A DNA stretch of 51,339 bases. Source: an uncultured Caryophanales bacterium. Lineage in GTDB: Bacteria; Bacillota_I; Bacilli_A; RFN20; CAG-826. The stretch covers positions 1 to 51,339 of the forward strand of contig CAMUVS010000006.1 in assembly GCA_947164155.1 (NCBI GenBank), given 5' to 3'. The notes under the pieces are model-generated. The model had not been told where the DNA came from. It saw only the letters and a list, made by a program, of their open reading frames with translations, and made no database searches. This document shows positions 23,196 through 32,820 of this stretch, piece by piece. Made by a program: the position numbers and the translations under genes. The first letter of the stretch is position 1, and each line of letters starts with the position of its first letter.

Positions 23196-24095
23196 TTATA
23201 ATTTAATAATTTTAGAAATATCTAAAACAGTAATATTTTTTGATAATCTTTTTTCAATTGAATTAGTAAACACTAAATCTTTAATATGTGATTCTAAAAG
23301 TTTATCAATGCTCTTATTAGATAAAACAGCATGACTTGCGCCAACTAAAACGCCTTTAGCGCCATGCTCTAAAAGCAGATTAGAAGCCGAAATAATTGTT
23401 CCGCCTGTATCGATAATATCATCCAGAATTATACAGATTTTGTCTTTAACATCATCTTCAAAAGCTAAATGCTCAGCATAATTTGGAGCAGTTCTTATTT
23501 TATTTAAAATAACTTTTCTAGTTCCTGGTAACTCTTTAACTAAAGCATCTGCCCTAGTATTTGCCCCGTGATCTGGAGAAACAACCACTACATCTTTAAT
23601 ATCAATTCGTTCTTTTTTTAAGTAATCTTTGTAATACTTTGCAAATAAACTAGTAGTTGGTAAAGATGTGAATTTGGTTTTAAAGAATTTTTCAATATCA
23701 GGATGATGTAAATCGAAGGTTAATATTTCATCGACTTCAGCTGTGTCTAAAATCTTTGCCACCACTTCACATGAGATTGGTTCATTAATCCAAGACACTC
23801 TTTCTTGTCTAGAGTATCCAAAATAAGGAATATAGAGTTTGATACTCCTAGGTCCTGTTCTTTTAATAGAGTCAATCAATAGCAAAAGTTCAAATAATCT
23901 TTCGTGCGCTTTAATCGCTGTACTTTCAAAGATGACAACGTCTTTATCTTTGCAATTAGTAAGCGTCTTAACAAGAACTTCTCCATCCTTAAAATGATCA
24001 ATTGAAATTTCCCCTAACTCAGCGCCATATTTTGTAGCAATTCGCTTTGCAAGTTTTCTATTAGACAACAATGAAAATATCACAAGATTGCTCAT
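23196..24095 (-). CDS. prs: Ribose-phosphate pyrophosphokinase-like protein (short, divergent)
   Basis: IPYFGYSRQERV, FDLHHPDIEKFF, VSPDHGANTRADAL, CIILDDIIDTGGTI PRPP-loop. Confidence 0.85.
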   Translation of the reverse strand: MSNLVIFSLLSNRKLAKRIATKYGAELGEISIDHFKDGEVLVKTLTNCKDKDVVIFESTAIKAHERLFELLLLIDSIKRTGPRSIKLYIPYFGYSRQERVSWINEPISCEVVAKILDTAEVDEILTFDLHHPDIEKFFKTKFTSLPTTSLFAKYYKDYLKKERIDIKDVVVVSPDHGANTRADALVKELPGTRKVILNKIRTAPNYAEHLAFEDDVKDKICIILDDIIDTGGTIISASNLLLEHGAKGVLVGASHAVLSNKSIDKLLESHIKDLVFTNSIEKRLSKNITVLDISKIIKL

Positions 24096-24096
24096 A

Positions 24097-24666
24097 TTAA
24101 AGATAGTATTTACAGGTCATTAAGACCATCTCCTTATTCACAGAAAATTCATTTTTTATGCGCTTTTTGTCAAAAATAATGCCTTTTTGTTTATAAAAAT
24201 CAGCTAATTCACTAGTAAAAAACCATTCTCTCATCTTAAATTTGGTAAAGTCATTTTTAGGATCGTATTTTTCACAGTAATCACTAACATAATATAGAGT
24301 GTCATTTACTAACATCCACTTGTCTAAAGAGAAGTCTAAATTAAGTCCAGCGGCTCTGGCCATATAAGAATTTTTAAAGATTTGTTTATAGATATTTTCG
24401 TTGAAGTCATTATCCAAAATATAGTCGCTAATAAGCACTCCATCTAGCCACTGAAAAGCCACATAACCACTCTTTTTATCGAATAATTTAATTTTAGGAG
24501 TACAAACATTGGATTTACGAAGTTTTTTAATCATATCAAGACTAATTGATCCTGGTTCATATTTCTTAACAAAATATGTCTCGTTTTTGAATTCAGCTTT
24601 AAAAGTATCTTTAGATAAGATCTCAACTACTTCAAATTCTTTACGCTTAATTTTCAAATTTTCCAT
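24097..24666 (-). CDS. Hypothetical protein, possibly divergent protein-kinase-like fold
   Basis: 189 aa; KNETYFVKKY (possible VAIK-type lysine), GLNLDFSLDKWMLVNDTLYYVSDY resembles a degenerate catalytic loop; weak. Confidence 0.45.
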   Translation of the reverse strand: MENLKIKRKEFEVVEILSKDTFKAEFKNETYFVKKYEPGSISLDMIKKLRKSNVCTPKIKLFDKKSGYVAFQWLDGVLISDYILDNDFNENIYKQIFKNSYMARAAGLNLDFSLDKWMLVNDTLYYVSDYCEKYDPKNDFTKFKMREWFFTSELADFYKQKGIIFDKKRIKNEFSVNKEMVLMTCKYYL

Positions 24667-24830
24667 CTGTGTTATTATACATTATTTATTAAAATAAATA
24701 TAGATAGCAAAATTATACGCATTATTTTTATGTATAAGTAGGTTATTCCAATATTTTATTATTTTTTGTTATTATTGGGGATTATTTATAATCTTTGTTA
24801 TAATAGGAAAATGACAAAAAAGGTGAGATT

Positions 24831-26024
24831 ATGACTAGTTTAGAAAGATTTATTAGATATGTAAAAATTGACACTCAAGCGAGTGACAAAACAGGAACTA
24901 CTCCTAGTACCGAAAAACAAAAAAATCTTGGAGCGCTTTTAGTAAAAGAACTATTAGAACTCGGTTTAGAAGATGCTCATATGGATGAATTTGGTGTCGT
25001 TTACGGACATCTACCAGGAAAAGGAACAAGAATTGGCTTAAATGCCCATATGGATACCGCACTAGAAGTCACTGATGAAAATGTTAAGCCTCATCTCATT
25101 AAAGAATACAAAGGTGGCACGATTAAACTAGCAAATGGATTAGAAATGTCACCAACGCAATTCCCTGTTTTAAGAAAACATGTTGGTCATGATTTAGTTG
25201 TGACTGATGGAAATACCCTTTTAGGCGCTGATGACAAGGCTGGAATCGCTATTATCATGTCCGCACTACAATATTTCAAAGATAATCCAAAAGTTAAACA
25301 TAACACCATTTGTGTAGCGTTTACAGTCGATGAAGAGATTGGCGAAGGACCAAAACATTTTAATTACAAAGAATTTAATGCTAAATATGCTTATACAATT
25401 GATGGAAGCGATATAAATGTTGTAGAGGCTGAAAACTTTAACGCATACGCTGCAAATGTTGATATCGTGGGCGTATCCATACACCCAGGAGAGGCAAAAG
25501 GAAAATTAATCAACGCTTTGCTTTTGGCAAAAGAATTAATTGCTTCTCTTCCAGAAAAAGAAACTCCATATGATAGCGAAGGAAAACAAGGTTATTGGCA
25601 TATCAATGAAATTGTAGGAGATTCTGAACACGCAACAATGCACTTTATATTAAGAGATTTTGATGATGACGGAATTCAAAGTCGAATCGAAACAGTTAAA
25701 AAAGCCGTTAAAACATTACAAGATAAATATCCAACCGCTAAAATTGAAGTTAACTTTAAAGAGCAATATCGCAACATGAAAAAATATGTCGCTAAAAAGC
25801 CAATTGCCCTAAAAAGAGTTAGATCAATAATGCGTAAAAATGGCATCGAACCAATCAGTGGAGCAATTAGAGGCGGAACAGATGGAGCAACCTTCTCTAG
25901 AAACGGATTAATTACCCCAAATTTAGGCACAGGAAGCTACAATCATCATGGGCGATACGAATTCCTTGATTTATATGAATTTAACAAGATGATATCAGTA
26001 GTTATCGGCTTAATGAAAAAATAG
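24831..26024 (+). CDS. pepT: Peptidase T (tripeptide aminopeptidase)
   Basis: M20 family motifs GLNAHMDTA, LLGADDKAGIAIIM, DEEIGEG, RGGTDGA. Confidence 0.95.
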   Translation: MTSLERFIRYVKIDTQASDKTGTTPSTEKQKNLGALLVKELLELGLEDAHMDEFGVVYGHLPGKGTRIGLNAHMDTALEVTDENVKPHLIKEYKGGTIKLANGLEMSPTQFPVLRKHVGHDLVVTDGNTLLGADDKAGIAIIMSALQYFKDNPKVKHNTICVAFTVDEEIGEGPKHFNYKEFNAKYAYTIDGSDINVVEAENFNAYAANVDIVGVSIHPGEAKGKLINALLLAKELIASLPEKETPYDSEGKQGYWHINEIVGDSEHATMHFILRDFDDDGIQSRIETVKKAVKTLQDKYPTAKIEVNFKEQYRNMKKYVAKKPIALKRVRSIMRKNGIEPISGAIRGGTDGATFSRNGLITPNLGTGSYNHHGRYEFLDLYEFNKMISVVIGLMKK

Positions 26025-26069
26025 ATTATTTAAATTTATTTAAACTACAAGTCTTTAATGGACAAAAAT

Positions 26070-26128
26070 AAAGCACAAAAACGTTAATTTTAGACAGTGT
26101 CCCAATTTTAACAAAAATGTGCTTTTTT
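26070..26128 (+). terminator. Large nested palindrome with 3' T-run between pepT and nrdD; likely terminator
   Basis: AAAGCACA..GTTAA..GACAGTGTC..TTAAC..TGTGCTTTTTTT. Confidence 0.55.
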
Positions 26129-26203
26129 TAGTTGCTAATATTTCATAGTTTGATATTCTTTTCTCAAGCGCTAAAAATCAATTAGTGGGAAAGAGGAAAA
26201 CAC

Positions 26204-28564
26204 ATGTTAAGTATCCGAAAAAGGGATGGTTCTTTACAAGACTTCAACCTTGAAAAGATTTCCAAAGCAATCGAAAAAGCCTTTATGGCCGATCACAAAT
26301 TCTATAACGATGACATTATCAATATGTTATCTCTTAGAGTAGTTGCGCAAATGAACTCCAAAATCAATAACGATGTCATTGATATTGAAGATGTTCAAGA
26401 CGCAGTCGAAGTTACTTTAATTCAAGCAGGTTACGTCGATGTCGCACGTAGTTATATTTTATATAGAAAGGCGCGCGCGAATTTAAGAGAGCAAAAACAA
26501 ACCGATTTAGACTATAAGAAAACTGTTGATAACTATTTAAAGATTAATGACTGGAGAGTTAAAGAAAACTCCACAGTTACCTATTCTGTTGGTGGATTAA
26601 TCTTATCTAACTCTGGTGCAGTTACTGCTAATTACTGGTTAAGTGAAGTATACGATCAAGAAATTGGTCAAGCTCATAAAAACGCTGATATTCACATTCA
26701 TGATTTAAGCATGCTAACTGGTTATTGTGCTGGTTGGTCACTTAAACAATTAATTCAAGAAGGCTTAGGTGGAGTCGTTGGAAAAATAACATCTGCTCCA
26801 GCAAATCACTTATCAACATTATGTAACCAAATGGTCAACTTCTTAGGCATTATGCAAAACGAATGGGCTGGTGCTCAAGCCTTCTCATCTTTTGATACAT
26901 ATTTAGCCCCATTTGTGAAAAAGGATCACTTAACATATAAAGAAGTCAAACAATGTATTCAATCTTTCATCTATGGCGTTAATACCCCATCTAGATGGGG
27001 TACACAAGCTCCATTCACCAACATTACTCTTGACTGGGTTGTACCAAATGATATGGCAGAACTTAACGCTATCGTAGGTGGTAAGGAAATGGACTTCAAA
27101 TATAAAGACTGTGTTGAAGAAATGGCAATGGTCAATAAAGCCTTCATCGAAGTAATGATTGAAGGTGACGCCAATGGAAGAGGATTCCAATATCCAATCC
27201 CAACTTATTCAATTACTCGTACATTTGACTGGTCAGAAACCGAAAATAACAAATTGTTATTCGAAATGACCGCTAAATACGGCACTCCATATTTCTCAAA
27301 CTACATCAATAGTGATATGGAACCAAGCGACGTAAGAAGTATGTGCTGCCGTTTAAGACTCGACTTAAGAGAATTAAGAAAGAAATCTGGTGGATTCTTC
27401 GGTTCAGGTGAATCTACTGGTTCAGTCGGTGTTGTCACTATCAATATGCCTAGACTTGCTTATTTAGCAGTTGATAAAGCTGATTTCTATGATCGTTTAG
27501 ATAAAATCATGGATATCGCCGCAAGATCATTAAAGGTCAAAAGAAACACTATTACTAAATTATTAGATGCTGGATTATATCCATATACCAAAAGATATCT
27601 TGGTACATTCAATAACCACTTCTCCACCATTGGTTTAGTTGGTATGAATGAATGCTGCTTAAATGCGAGATGGATCAGACAAGATTTAACTCATAAAGAA
27701 GCTCAAGAATTCACAAAAGAAGTTCTTAACCACATGAGAGAAAAATTATCTGACTATCAAGAATTATATGGTGACTTATATAACTTAGAAGCCACTCCAG
27801 CAGAATCTACTGCCTATCGATTAGCTAAACACGATAAAGAAAAATATCCAGATATTATTACTGCAAGTGAAGAAGGAAGAACTCCATATTACACTAACTC
27901 CTCTCACTTACCAGTGGGCTTCACCGATGATATTTTCACCGCTTTAGATATCCAAGATGAATTACAAACCTTATATACATCTGGTACTGTTTTCCACGCT
28001 TTCTTAGGTGAAAAACTTCCAACTTGGAAATCTTGTATGAATTTAGTAAGAAAGATTGCTGAAAATTATCACTTACCTTATTACACAATGTCTCCAACAT
28101 ATTCAGTTTGTAAAGAACATGGCTATTTAGTTGGTGAACAATATGTCTGTCCAAAATGTGGTTCTAGAACTGAAGTCTATTCCCGTATTACTGGTTACTA
28201 TCGACCAATTCAAAACTGGAATGATGGTAAGAGCGAAGAATTCTTAAATAGAAAAACATATAACATCAAAACCAGTAAACTCACTCACGGAATTAAAGAT
28301 GAAGTTTGTGAAGAAGAAAAGCCACAAACCCTACAGGAAACCCTCTTATTTGGAACAAAAACATGTCCAAACTGTAAGATGGCAAAGATGCTTTTAGAAA
28401 AAGCTGGCGTGAAATATAAATGGGTTGACGCTGAAGAAAATGTCGAATTAACCACCAAGATGGGAGTTAAAAAAGCACCTACCTTATTAGTTCCTGAAGA
28501 CGGCGAAGTTAGAGTATTCGAAAATGCTTCTAACATCAAAGGTTATATCGAAAGCAAAAAATAA
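26204..28564 (+). CDS. nrdD: Anaerobic ribonucleoside-triphosphate reductase NrdD with N-terminal ATP-cone and C-terminal glutaredoxin/thioredoxin-like domain
   Basis: ATP-cone MLSIRKRDGSLQDFNLEKI; glycyl radical motif SRITGYYRP; C-terminal LLFGTKTCPNCKMAKMLLEKAGVKYKWVDAEEN redoxin with CPNC. Confidence 0.95.
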   Translation: MLSIRKRDGSLQDFNLEKISKAIEKAFMADHKFYNDDIINMLSLRVVAQMNSKINNDVIDIEDVQDAVEVTLIQAGYVDVARSYILYRKARANLREQKQTDLDYKKTVDNYLKINDWRVKENSTVTYSVGGLILSNSGAVTANYWLSEVYDQEIGQAHKNADIHIHDLSMLTGYCAGWSLKQLIQEGLGGVVGKITSAPANHLSTLCNQMVNFLGIMQNEWAGAQAFSSFDTYLAPFVKKDHLTYKEVKQCIQSFIYGVNTPSRWGTQAPFTNITLDWVVPNDMAELNAIVGGKEMDFKYKDCVEEMAMVNKAFIEVMIEGDANGRGFQYPIPTYSITRTFDWSETENNKLLFEMTAKYGTPYFSNYINSDMEPSDVRSMCCRLRLDLRELRKKSGGFFGSGESTGSVGVVTINMPRLAYLAVDKADFYDRLDKIMDIAARSLKVKRNTITKLLDAGLYPYTKRYLGTFNNHFSTIGLVGMNECCLNARWIRQDLTHKEAQEFTKEVLNHMREKLSDYQELYGDLYNLEATPAESTAYRLAKHDKEKYPDIITASEEGRTPYYTNSSHLPVGFTDDIFTALDIQDELQTLYTSGTVFHAFLGEKLPTWKSCMNLVRKIAENYHLPYYTMSPTYSVCKEHGYLVGEQYVCPKCGSRTEVYSRITGYYRPIQNWNDGKSEEFLNRKTYNIKTSKLTHGIKDEVCEEEKPQTLQETLLFGTKTCPNCKMAKMLLEKAGVKYKWVDAEENVELTTKMGVKKAPTLLVPEDGEVRVFENASNIKGYIESKK

Positions 28565-28566
28565 TT

Positions 28567-29475
28567 ATGCATGACATTATTGTTATAGGCGGTGGCCCAG
28601 CAGGAATGACTGCTGCCTTATATGCTTTAAGAAATAATAAGTCTGTTCTCATTTTAGAAAAAGAAGCATTTGGAGGACAAATCGCTACTTCTCCTAGACT
28701 AGAAAACTATCCAACTATTGAATCTATTTCTGGCAGTGAATGGGCGGATAGATTATTCGAGCAAATCACTAACTTAGGAGCCGAATTTGAACTAGAAGAC
28801 GTCGAATCTGTCGAGAAAATCGATAATATCTTCCATGTTAAGACCAATTATGGAGAACATGAAGCTTTAGCGGTTATTGTCGCTAACGGAGTAAAGCCAA
28901 GAAAGATGGGTTTACCTAATGAAGACGATCTAGTCGGTAAAGGTGTTAGCTATTGTGCTGTTTGTGATGGACCATTCTATAAAGGAAAAGAAATCTACTT
29001 AATTGGAGATGCAAATACCGCACTTCAATATGCCTTATTATTAAGTGGATATTGTCCAAAAGTTCATATGCTCACTTTGTTTGATAAGTTATTTGGTGAT
29101 CAAATCCTTATTGATAGAGTTCTTCAAACCGAGAATATCGATATTAGACATAACTTATTACTCAAAAAGCTTGTCGAAAAAGATGGTGAATTAGCCGCTA
29201 TCGAATTAGAAGACACTATTTCTAAAGAAAAAGTAAAATTCGAAACTAATAACTGCTTCATTGCTATTGGCCAAGTTCCTCAAAACGAATTCTTAGAAAG
29301 CTTAATTAAGTTAAATAAAGGATTTATTGAAACTGACGAAGCTATGAGAACTTCTATTCCAGGATTATTCGCTGCAGGAGACACAAGAGTAAAAGAAAAT
29401 AAGCAAGTTATTACTGCATGTAGTGACGGGGCAACTGCCGCAATGAGTGCAGTTAAATATATCAATACCCTCTAA
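28567..29475 (+). CDS. trxB: Thioredoxin reductase-like FAD/NAD(P) oxidoreductase
   Basis: GGGPAGMTAALYA, SYCAVCDGPFYKGK (CxxC), IPGLFAAGDTR. Confidence 0.88.
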   Translation: MHDIIVIGGGPAGMTAALYALRNNKSVLILEKEAFGGQIATSPRLENYPTIESISGSEWADRLFEQITNLGAEFELEDVESVEKIDNIFHVKTNYGEHEALAVIVANGVKPRKMGLPNEDDLVGKGVSYCAVCDGPFYKGKEIYLIGDANTALQYALLLSGYCPKVHMLTLFDKLFGDQILIDRVLQTENIDIRHNLLLKKLVEKDGELAAIELEDTISKEKVKFETNNCFIAIGQVPQNEFLESLIKLNKGFIETDEAMRTSIPGLFAAGDTRVKENKQVITACSDGATAAMSAVKYINTL

Positions 29476-30151
29476 GTTCTACTGTTTCAATACTTTGAGA
29501 TAAAATCTCAACAAATTTATTAGCAAGACCTTCATCAATCGCGTGGAGGTCTTTATTTATTACTCCATCAGAGACTTTAAATTGCTGTAAATATAATCTT
29601 TTACTGCCTTTTAAAATATCTTTAACTTTATTAATAACTTCTAAAGAATGATATTCATCAATTAAAGTCATTCTAAATTCATAGTCCACTATTCCGGATT
29701 TTAATAATTCGATAGATTCTTTAACATTTTCTATTAAAGCATCATTATTAGTAAATCTATGATAATCATCAAATGAAGACTTGATGTCCATCGCGATATA
29801 ATCAATTAATCCTTTAGACACTAAATCTTTAATTACTTCAGGATGTGAACCATTCGTATCTAATTTAATAGAGTATCCAAGTTCTTTTATCGCTCTAATT
29901 TTTTCTTCTAAATTAGGCATTAAAGTTGGTTCTCCACCAGAGATGACCACTCCATCTAAAATGCCCACTCTTTTCTTTAAAAAAGAAAGGATATCATTAA
30001 AAACAAGATCTTCATTATCACTAGCAGCAATTAAAGTATTCCAGTTATGACAGTATTCGCATCTAAAATTACATTTATCGATATATAAAATAGCTGCAAT
30101 CTTACCTGGATAATCTAATAAAGATAACTTGTTGATACCTTGAAATTCCAT
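29462..30151 (-). CDS. nrdG: Anaerobic ribonucleotide reductase activating radical SAM protein
   Basis: CNFRCEYCHNW CxxxCxxC motif, VISGGEPTL. Confidence 0.9.
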   Translation of the reverse strand: MEFQGINKLSLLDYPGKIAAILYIDKCNFRCEYCHNWNTLIAASDNEDLVFNDILSFLKKRVGILDGVVISGGEPTLMPNLEEKIRAIKELGYSIKLDTNGSHPEVIKDLVSKGLIDYIAMDIKSSFDDYHRFTNNDALIENVKESIELLKSGIVDYEFRMTLIDEYHSLEVINKVKDILKGSKRLYLQQFKVSDGVINKDLHAIDEGLANKFVEILSQSIETVELRGY

Positions 30152-30157
30152 GAGGAT

Positions 30158-30163
30158 AGTATA
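30158..30163 (-). promoter_or_regulatory. -10 element (TATACT) 6 nt upstream of nrdG ATG
   Basis: Minus strand TATACT-ATCCTC-ATG. Confidence 0.5.
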
Positions 30164-30244
30164 TCACTTTTTATACATTTATTTATGTTTTCTATGAAAT
30201 AATAAATAACTTTGGTAAAATATACTGCGAACGAGGTCTATATT

Positions 30245-30721
30245 ATGAAAAAATACGACAATATATCTTGGGATGAATATTTTATGGGTATGGCGGTCTT
30301 ATCTTCTTTAAGAAGTAAAGATCCAAGTACTAAAGTAGGTGCTGTTATTGTTTCTCCAGAAAATAAAGTTATTTCTATTGGCTATAACGGAATGCCTTCT
30401 AAGTTAGATGAAGAACAATTAACTTGGAATAAAGGTGAAGGCTTAGATAGTAAATATTTATATGTCTGTCACGCTGAATTTAACGCTATTTTAAATACTC
30501 AAGTCGGCGGTTCTTTAAAAGATGCTAGAGTCTATGTCACTTTATTCCCATGCAACGAATGTACTAAGGCTATTATTCAAACCGGTATTAGAGAAATTAT
30601 TTATTTAAGTGATAAGTACGCTGACACCACTATGATTAAGGCTAGTAAAAAGATGTTAGATCTTGCAGGAATCCCATATCGTCAATTCTCAGTAGATAAC
30701 CTCGAAATTAGGAAAAAATAA
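30245..30721 (+). CDS. Deoxycytidylate (dCMP) deaminase
   Basis: CHAEFNAIL and PCNECTKAI zinc motifs; ATG at 30245 preceded by a GAGG Shine-Dalgarno is preferred over the 169-aa ORF start. Confidence 0.92.
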   Translation: MKKYDNISWDEYFMGMAVLSSLRSKDPSTKVGAVIVSPENKVISIGYNGMPSKLDEEQLTWNKGEGLDSKYLYVCHAEFNAILNTQVGGSLKDARVYVTLFPCNECTKAIIQTGIREIIYLSDKYADTTMIKASKKMLDLAGIPYRQFSVDNLEIRKK

Positions 30722-31512
30722 TGACTATTAAAGAATATATTAAAGCAAGAAAAGAAGAGATTAAAAATGAGGTTTCAAAACTCGAAAAGAAACCATTTTT
30801 AGTCGTCATTCAAGTCAACGAAGATGCCGGAAGTAATGCCTATGTAAAAGGCAAATTAAAGGACTGTGATGAACTTGGAATTAAAGCCGAACTCATCAAG
30901 CTTCCAATCGACACAAGTGAAGAAAATTTGTTAAAAATAATTGAAAATTGCAATAAAAAACCTGAAATTACAGGGTTTATTGTCCAAATGCCTCTTCCAA
31001 AACATATCAATGAAGAAACGGTAAAATTAGCGATTTCTCCAGAAAAAGATGTTGATGGATTTCACCCACTTTCTAAACTCAATCCATGTACCCCACAAGG
31101 AATAATTGACTACTTAAAATCAGAAGGGACAAATTTCGTTGGAAAAAACGCTTTAGTTATCGGAAGAAGTAATATTGTTGGTAAGCCAATGGCAAAGCTC
31201 TTACTTGCAGAACACTGTAATGTCACTATCACACATTCTAGAACTAGATTTGAAGACATGAATTGGTTTATTAATCACGCGGATATTATTGTTATCGCAA
31301 TTGGTAAACAACATTATTTAGATAATAAATATAATTACAAGCCAGATTCCATTGTTGTGGATGTCGGAATTTCTAGAGATGAGAATGGTTTACATGGAGA
31401 TGCTCTTCCTGGATTACCAGTAAAACTACAGACACCGGTTCCAGGTGGAGTTGGTTTATTAACTAGATTATCTCTAATTGAGAATTTACTTAAAATATAT
31501 AAAGCAAAATAA
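30721..31512 (+). CDS. folD: Bifunctional methylenetetrahydrofolate dehydrogenase/cyclohydrolase
   Basis: GFIVQMPLPKHI, PEKDVDGFHP, VIGRSNIVGKPMA, TPVPGGVGLLT. Confidence 0.96.
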   Translation: MTIKEYIKARKEEIKNEVSKLEKKPFLVVIQVNEDAGSNAYVKGKLKDCDELGIKAELIKLPIDTSEENLLKIIENCNKKPEITGFIVQMPLPKHINEETVKLAISPEKDVDGFHPLSKLNPCTPQGIIDYLKSEGTNFVGKNALVIGRSNIVGKPMAKLLLAEHCNVTITHSRTRFEDMNWFINHADIIVIAIGKQHYLDNKYNYKPDSIVVDVGISRDENGLHGDALPGLPVKLQTPVPGGVGLLTRLSLIENLLKIYKAK

Positions 31513-31515
31513 AAA

Positions 31516-31528
31516 GATGTCTAACATC
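31516..31528. terminator. Small bidirectional terminator hairpin between folD and convergent HTH gene
   Basis: AAAAAGATGT-CTA-ACATCCTTTT. Confidence 0.5.
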
Positions 31529-31531
31529 CTT

Positions 31532-31807
31532 TTATAATTGTGAGACTGAAAGGGTTAGTCCTAATGGTTTCATGATTTTAATTATTGTTTCAACATTAGG
31601 TTTAACAACGCAAGCTTCAATTCTAGCTACAGACGAATGTGGAATGCCACATTTATCTGCTAAATCTCTTTGCGAGATGCCCAATTCTTTTCTTCTATCG
31701 ATTATTGCACTAATGATTGAAGCTAACTCTTCCATTTCCTCAATATCTTGCTTAGTTAATGAATTTGCTTTTTTAGCTTCTTTTTTAAAGTCTTCCCATG
31801 TCCTCAT
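31532..31807 (-). CDS. XRE-family HTH protein (HigA-like antitoxin family)
   Basis: HTH SQRDLADKCGIPHSSVARIEACVVKPNVETIIKIMKPLG; start taken at MRTWEDF. Confidence 0.8.
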   Translation of the reverse strand: MRTWEDFKKEAKKANSLTKQDIEEMEELASIISAIIDRRKELGISQRDLADKCGIPHSSVARIEACVVKPNVETIIKIMKPLGLTLSVSQL

Positions 31808-31899
31808 ACTGAATACCACTATTATTGATAGCATAAATGCGTTCAAAACTGCAACTATTTTTAATTAATATATAAGAATTATTTTGTGATATCATTTTT

Positions 31900-32820
31900 A
31901 TGATGAATAAACAAAAAATCATAATCGACTGCGATCCAGGGCACGACGATGCAATCGGTCTTTTAGTTGCCTATTATTCAGACGAATTAGATTTAATCGG
32001 AGTCTCTACTTGTGCAGGTAATCAAACTATCGATAAAACAAGTAGAAACGCTAATAACTTATTAAGATTCTTTAATAGTGACATCAAAGTCGCTAAAGGG
32101 GAAACTGACCCAATTAAAAGAAAAGTTAAAACATGCCCAGAAATACATGGAGAATCTGGATTAGACGGATATGATTTTCCTAAATATAAAGAAGAATACG
32201 ATTCTAGACCGGCATATCAATTTATTATTGATACTGTATTAGCAAATAAAGATATTATCGTAGTCACCACTGGGCCAATGACTAATCTTGCTTTAGCGAT
32301 ATCTAAATGCCCTGACATAACCAAAAACATCAAAGAAATAGTCTTAATGGGTGGCTCCACTACTGAAGGCAATATCACTCCTGAAGCAGAATTTAATATC
32401 ATTGTGGATCCAGAAGCTGCGGATATTTGTTTTAAATCAGGGGTTCCATTAAGAATGTTAGGATTAAATGTCACTAGAAAAATCTTAGTGAATAATAAAG
32501 TTCTAACAGAGGCCAGTAAAATAAACACTAGAGGCAGCGACTTATTTGTAAAATTAATGAAAGTCTTTAATGAAAATCAAAGAACATTCTTTGGTTTAGA
32601 ATTTGGTCCACTACATGACCCTGCTACTGTTGTTTCATTGATTAATCCTAAAGCTTTTGAATTTACTCCAATGCATGTAGAAATAGATGTAACTGAGACA
32701 AAATATTTAGGAAAAACAAGATGTAGCAAATCTAAACCATTTAATTGTATGGTGGCTACAAAAGTAAACTTAGAAGAATATTGGTCCACTATATTTGAAA
32801 ATTTAAGGAGATGTAAATAA
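31900..32820 (+). CDS. Inosine/uridine-preferring nucleoside hydrolase
   Basis: IIDCDPGHDDAIGLL motif; EFNIIVDPEAA. Confidence 0.94.
   Translation: MMNKQKIIIDCDPGHDDAIGLLVAYYSDELDLIGVSTCAGNQTIDKTSRNANNLLRFFNSDIKVAKGETDPIKRKVKTCPEIHGESGLDGYDFPKYKEEYDSRPAYQFIIDTVLANKDIIVVTTGPMTNLALAISKCPDITKNIKEIVLMGGSTTEGNITPEAEFNIIVDPEAADICFKSGVPLRMLGLNVTRKILVNNKVLTEASKINTRGSDLFVKLMKVFNENQRTFFGLEFGPLHDPATVVSLINPKAFEFTPMHVEIDVTETKYLGKTRCSKSKPFNCMVATKVNLEEYWSTIFENLRRCK

Noticed and set aside
24667-24830. Possible preQ1 riboswitch upstream of the queuosine operon or pepT
   Set aside because: Very AT-rich; I could not identify a pseudoknot-type aptamer, and the -10 box appears to abut the first start codon.
31890-31895. 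TATCAT as a fifth leaderless-type -10 box for the nucleoside hydrolase
   Set aside because: Weak match with no supporting -35; not counted among the candidates.
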